Position numbers and translations under genes: made by a program. A stretch of 7,315 bases of DNA, from contig JAOAHK010000120.1 in assembly GCA_026415275.1 (NCBI GenBank), forward strand, positions 1 through 7,315, written 5' to 3'. This document shows, piece by piece, positions 6,953 through 7,315 of this stretch. Under the pieces are notes generated by a model, which saw only the letters and a program-made list of their open reading frames with translations, searched no databases and was not told the origin of the DNA. Each line of letters opens with the position of its first letter. Within the stretch, counting starts at the first letter, position 1. This stretch comes from Anaerolineales bacterium (GTDB taxonomy: Bacteria; Chloroflexota; Anaerolineae; Anaerolineales; UBA4823).

Positions 6953-6985
6953 ATCTCCCGGTCCGCTTGGATCGGGAGATTTTTT
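6953..6985 (+). terminator. Intrinsic terminator of hppA
   Basis: ATCTCCCG (6953-6960) pairs perfectly with CGGGAGAT (6973-6980). GTCC/GGAT extends the stem to 12 pairs (one G-T) closed by the loop GCTT. The run of six T ends at 6985. It begins 20 bases after the hppA stop codon. Confidence 0.95.
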
Positions 6986-7073
6986 ATTGCCTAGTAATCC
7001 TTTGTCAAAACCAGTGTCCATAAACGAGTTTTCTCGGAAATATATCCTTGCATCTCATGAAACGCAAATATAC

Positions 7074-7102
7074 TTGACAGTGATCGATCTTTCCATTATG
7101 CT
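7074..7102 (+). promoter_or_regulatory. Promoter of the TPR-like gene
   Basis: TTGACA (7074-7079) is exact consensus, followed after 17 bases by TATGCT (7097-7102), four of six matches. Predicted start is near 7109, with a leader of about 75 bases. Because it follows the hppA terminator, the downstream gene is its own transcription unit. Confidence 0.6.
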
Positions 7103-7170
7103 AATCAATGTAAAGATAATGCAGCACCATTTTCGTCTGACTCTTAACATTTTTGGAATGCAGCTACTGG

Positions 7171-7177
7171 AAGGGAG
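7171..7177 (+). promoter_or_regulatory. Shine-Dalgarno of the right-edge gene
   Basis: AAGGGAG lies seven bases before ATG 7185, which selects this start. Confidence 0.65.
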
Positions 7178-7184
7178 CTAGTTT

Positions 7185-7315
7185 ATGGCATCACTTTCTC
7201 TTCGGGCTTATCACCGCCAGATAGAAGAATGGATTGAGCAAGGACTTTATGACCAGGTGATCCTGCATTGCCGGCACATATTGATATCTTACCCAAAATG
7301 CCTCGACACATATCG
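7185..7315 (+). CDS. TPR-like protein, N-terminal 43 codons only
   Basis: The frame from ATG 7185 stays open to the right edge (43 full codons plus two bases). The visible sequence begins MASLSLRAYHRQIEEWIEQG and continues LYDQVILHCRHILISYPKCLDTY. The spacing of I-E-G-LYDQVI--C--IL--YP matches one TPR helix pair, a protein-interaction repeat. There is no signal peptide, so it is probably cytoplasmic. Further repeats are expected but lie outside the window. Its function cannot be judged from this part. Confidence 0.7.
   Translation, partial: MASLSLRAYHRQIEEWIEQGLYDQVILHCRHILISYPKCLDTY

Noticed and set aside
6987..7181. 64-codon plus-strand open frame between hppA and the TPR-like gene
   Set aside because: It has no ribosome site, starts right in the terminator tail, runs across the promoter of the next gene and has no recognisable features.
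1..7315. CRISPR arrays, transposase genes, tRNA or rRNA genes, att sites
   Set aside because: No regularly spaced repeats, no transposase-like frames and no tRNA cloverleaf sequence were seen on either strand.

Overview
The window looks like chromosomal DNA of a free-living bacterium. It holds a vegetative sigma factor, a membrane proton pump, lipid- or surface-sugar-type membrane enzymes and the start of a TPR protein. There are no phage, IS, CRISPR, tRNA or rRNA signals. By memory of protein style only, the primary-type sigma factor next to a K+-independent H+-pyrophosphatase, and a short-repeat TPR protein starting with an 'RAYHRQIEEWIEQGLYDQVI' type N-terminus, suggest Chloroflexota, perhaps Anaerolineae. 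That placement is inference; the sequence alone does not prove it.

Left part (1-2619): two divergent genes for multi-spanning membrane proteins, both resembling GT-C fold (lipid-phosphate-sugar dependent) glycosyltransferases. The minus-strand gene begins at 939 and runs off the left edge with its reading frame still open. The plus-strand gene (1009-2619) is complete and ends in a soluble, probably extracytoplasmic, domain. Both have an aspartate-containing motif just after the first membrane helix, as GT-C enzymes do. They share a 69-base intergenic region and may glycosylate lipid or surface polymers.

Centre (2620-4553): a non-coding stretch with a long inverted repeat follows. Next is a complete primary-type sigma-70 factor on the minus strand (4128-2914). 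Between it and the plus-strand pyrophosphatase gene lies a 425-base divergent control region. It has a well-spaced promoter just before the sigma gene. Farther upstream on the same strand is a second promoter followed about 50 bases later by a terminator-like hairpin with a T-run, which could be a small RNA or an attenuator. On the plus strand there is a full-consensus sigma-70 promoter (TTGACA, 17 bases, TATAAT), then a hairpin at the mRNA 5' end and a strong Shine-Dalgarno before hppA.

Right part (4554-7315): hppA (792 aa) has the residues that mark K+-independent proton-pumping pyrophosphatases and ends at a textbook intrinsic terminator. A further promoter and ribosome binding site precede the first 43 codons of a TPR-like protein that continues past the right edge.

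Nothing here is clearly a new biological system. The best lead is the structured, two-promoter control region upstream of the sigma factor.
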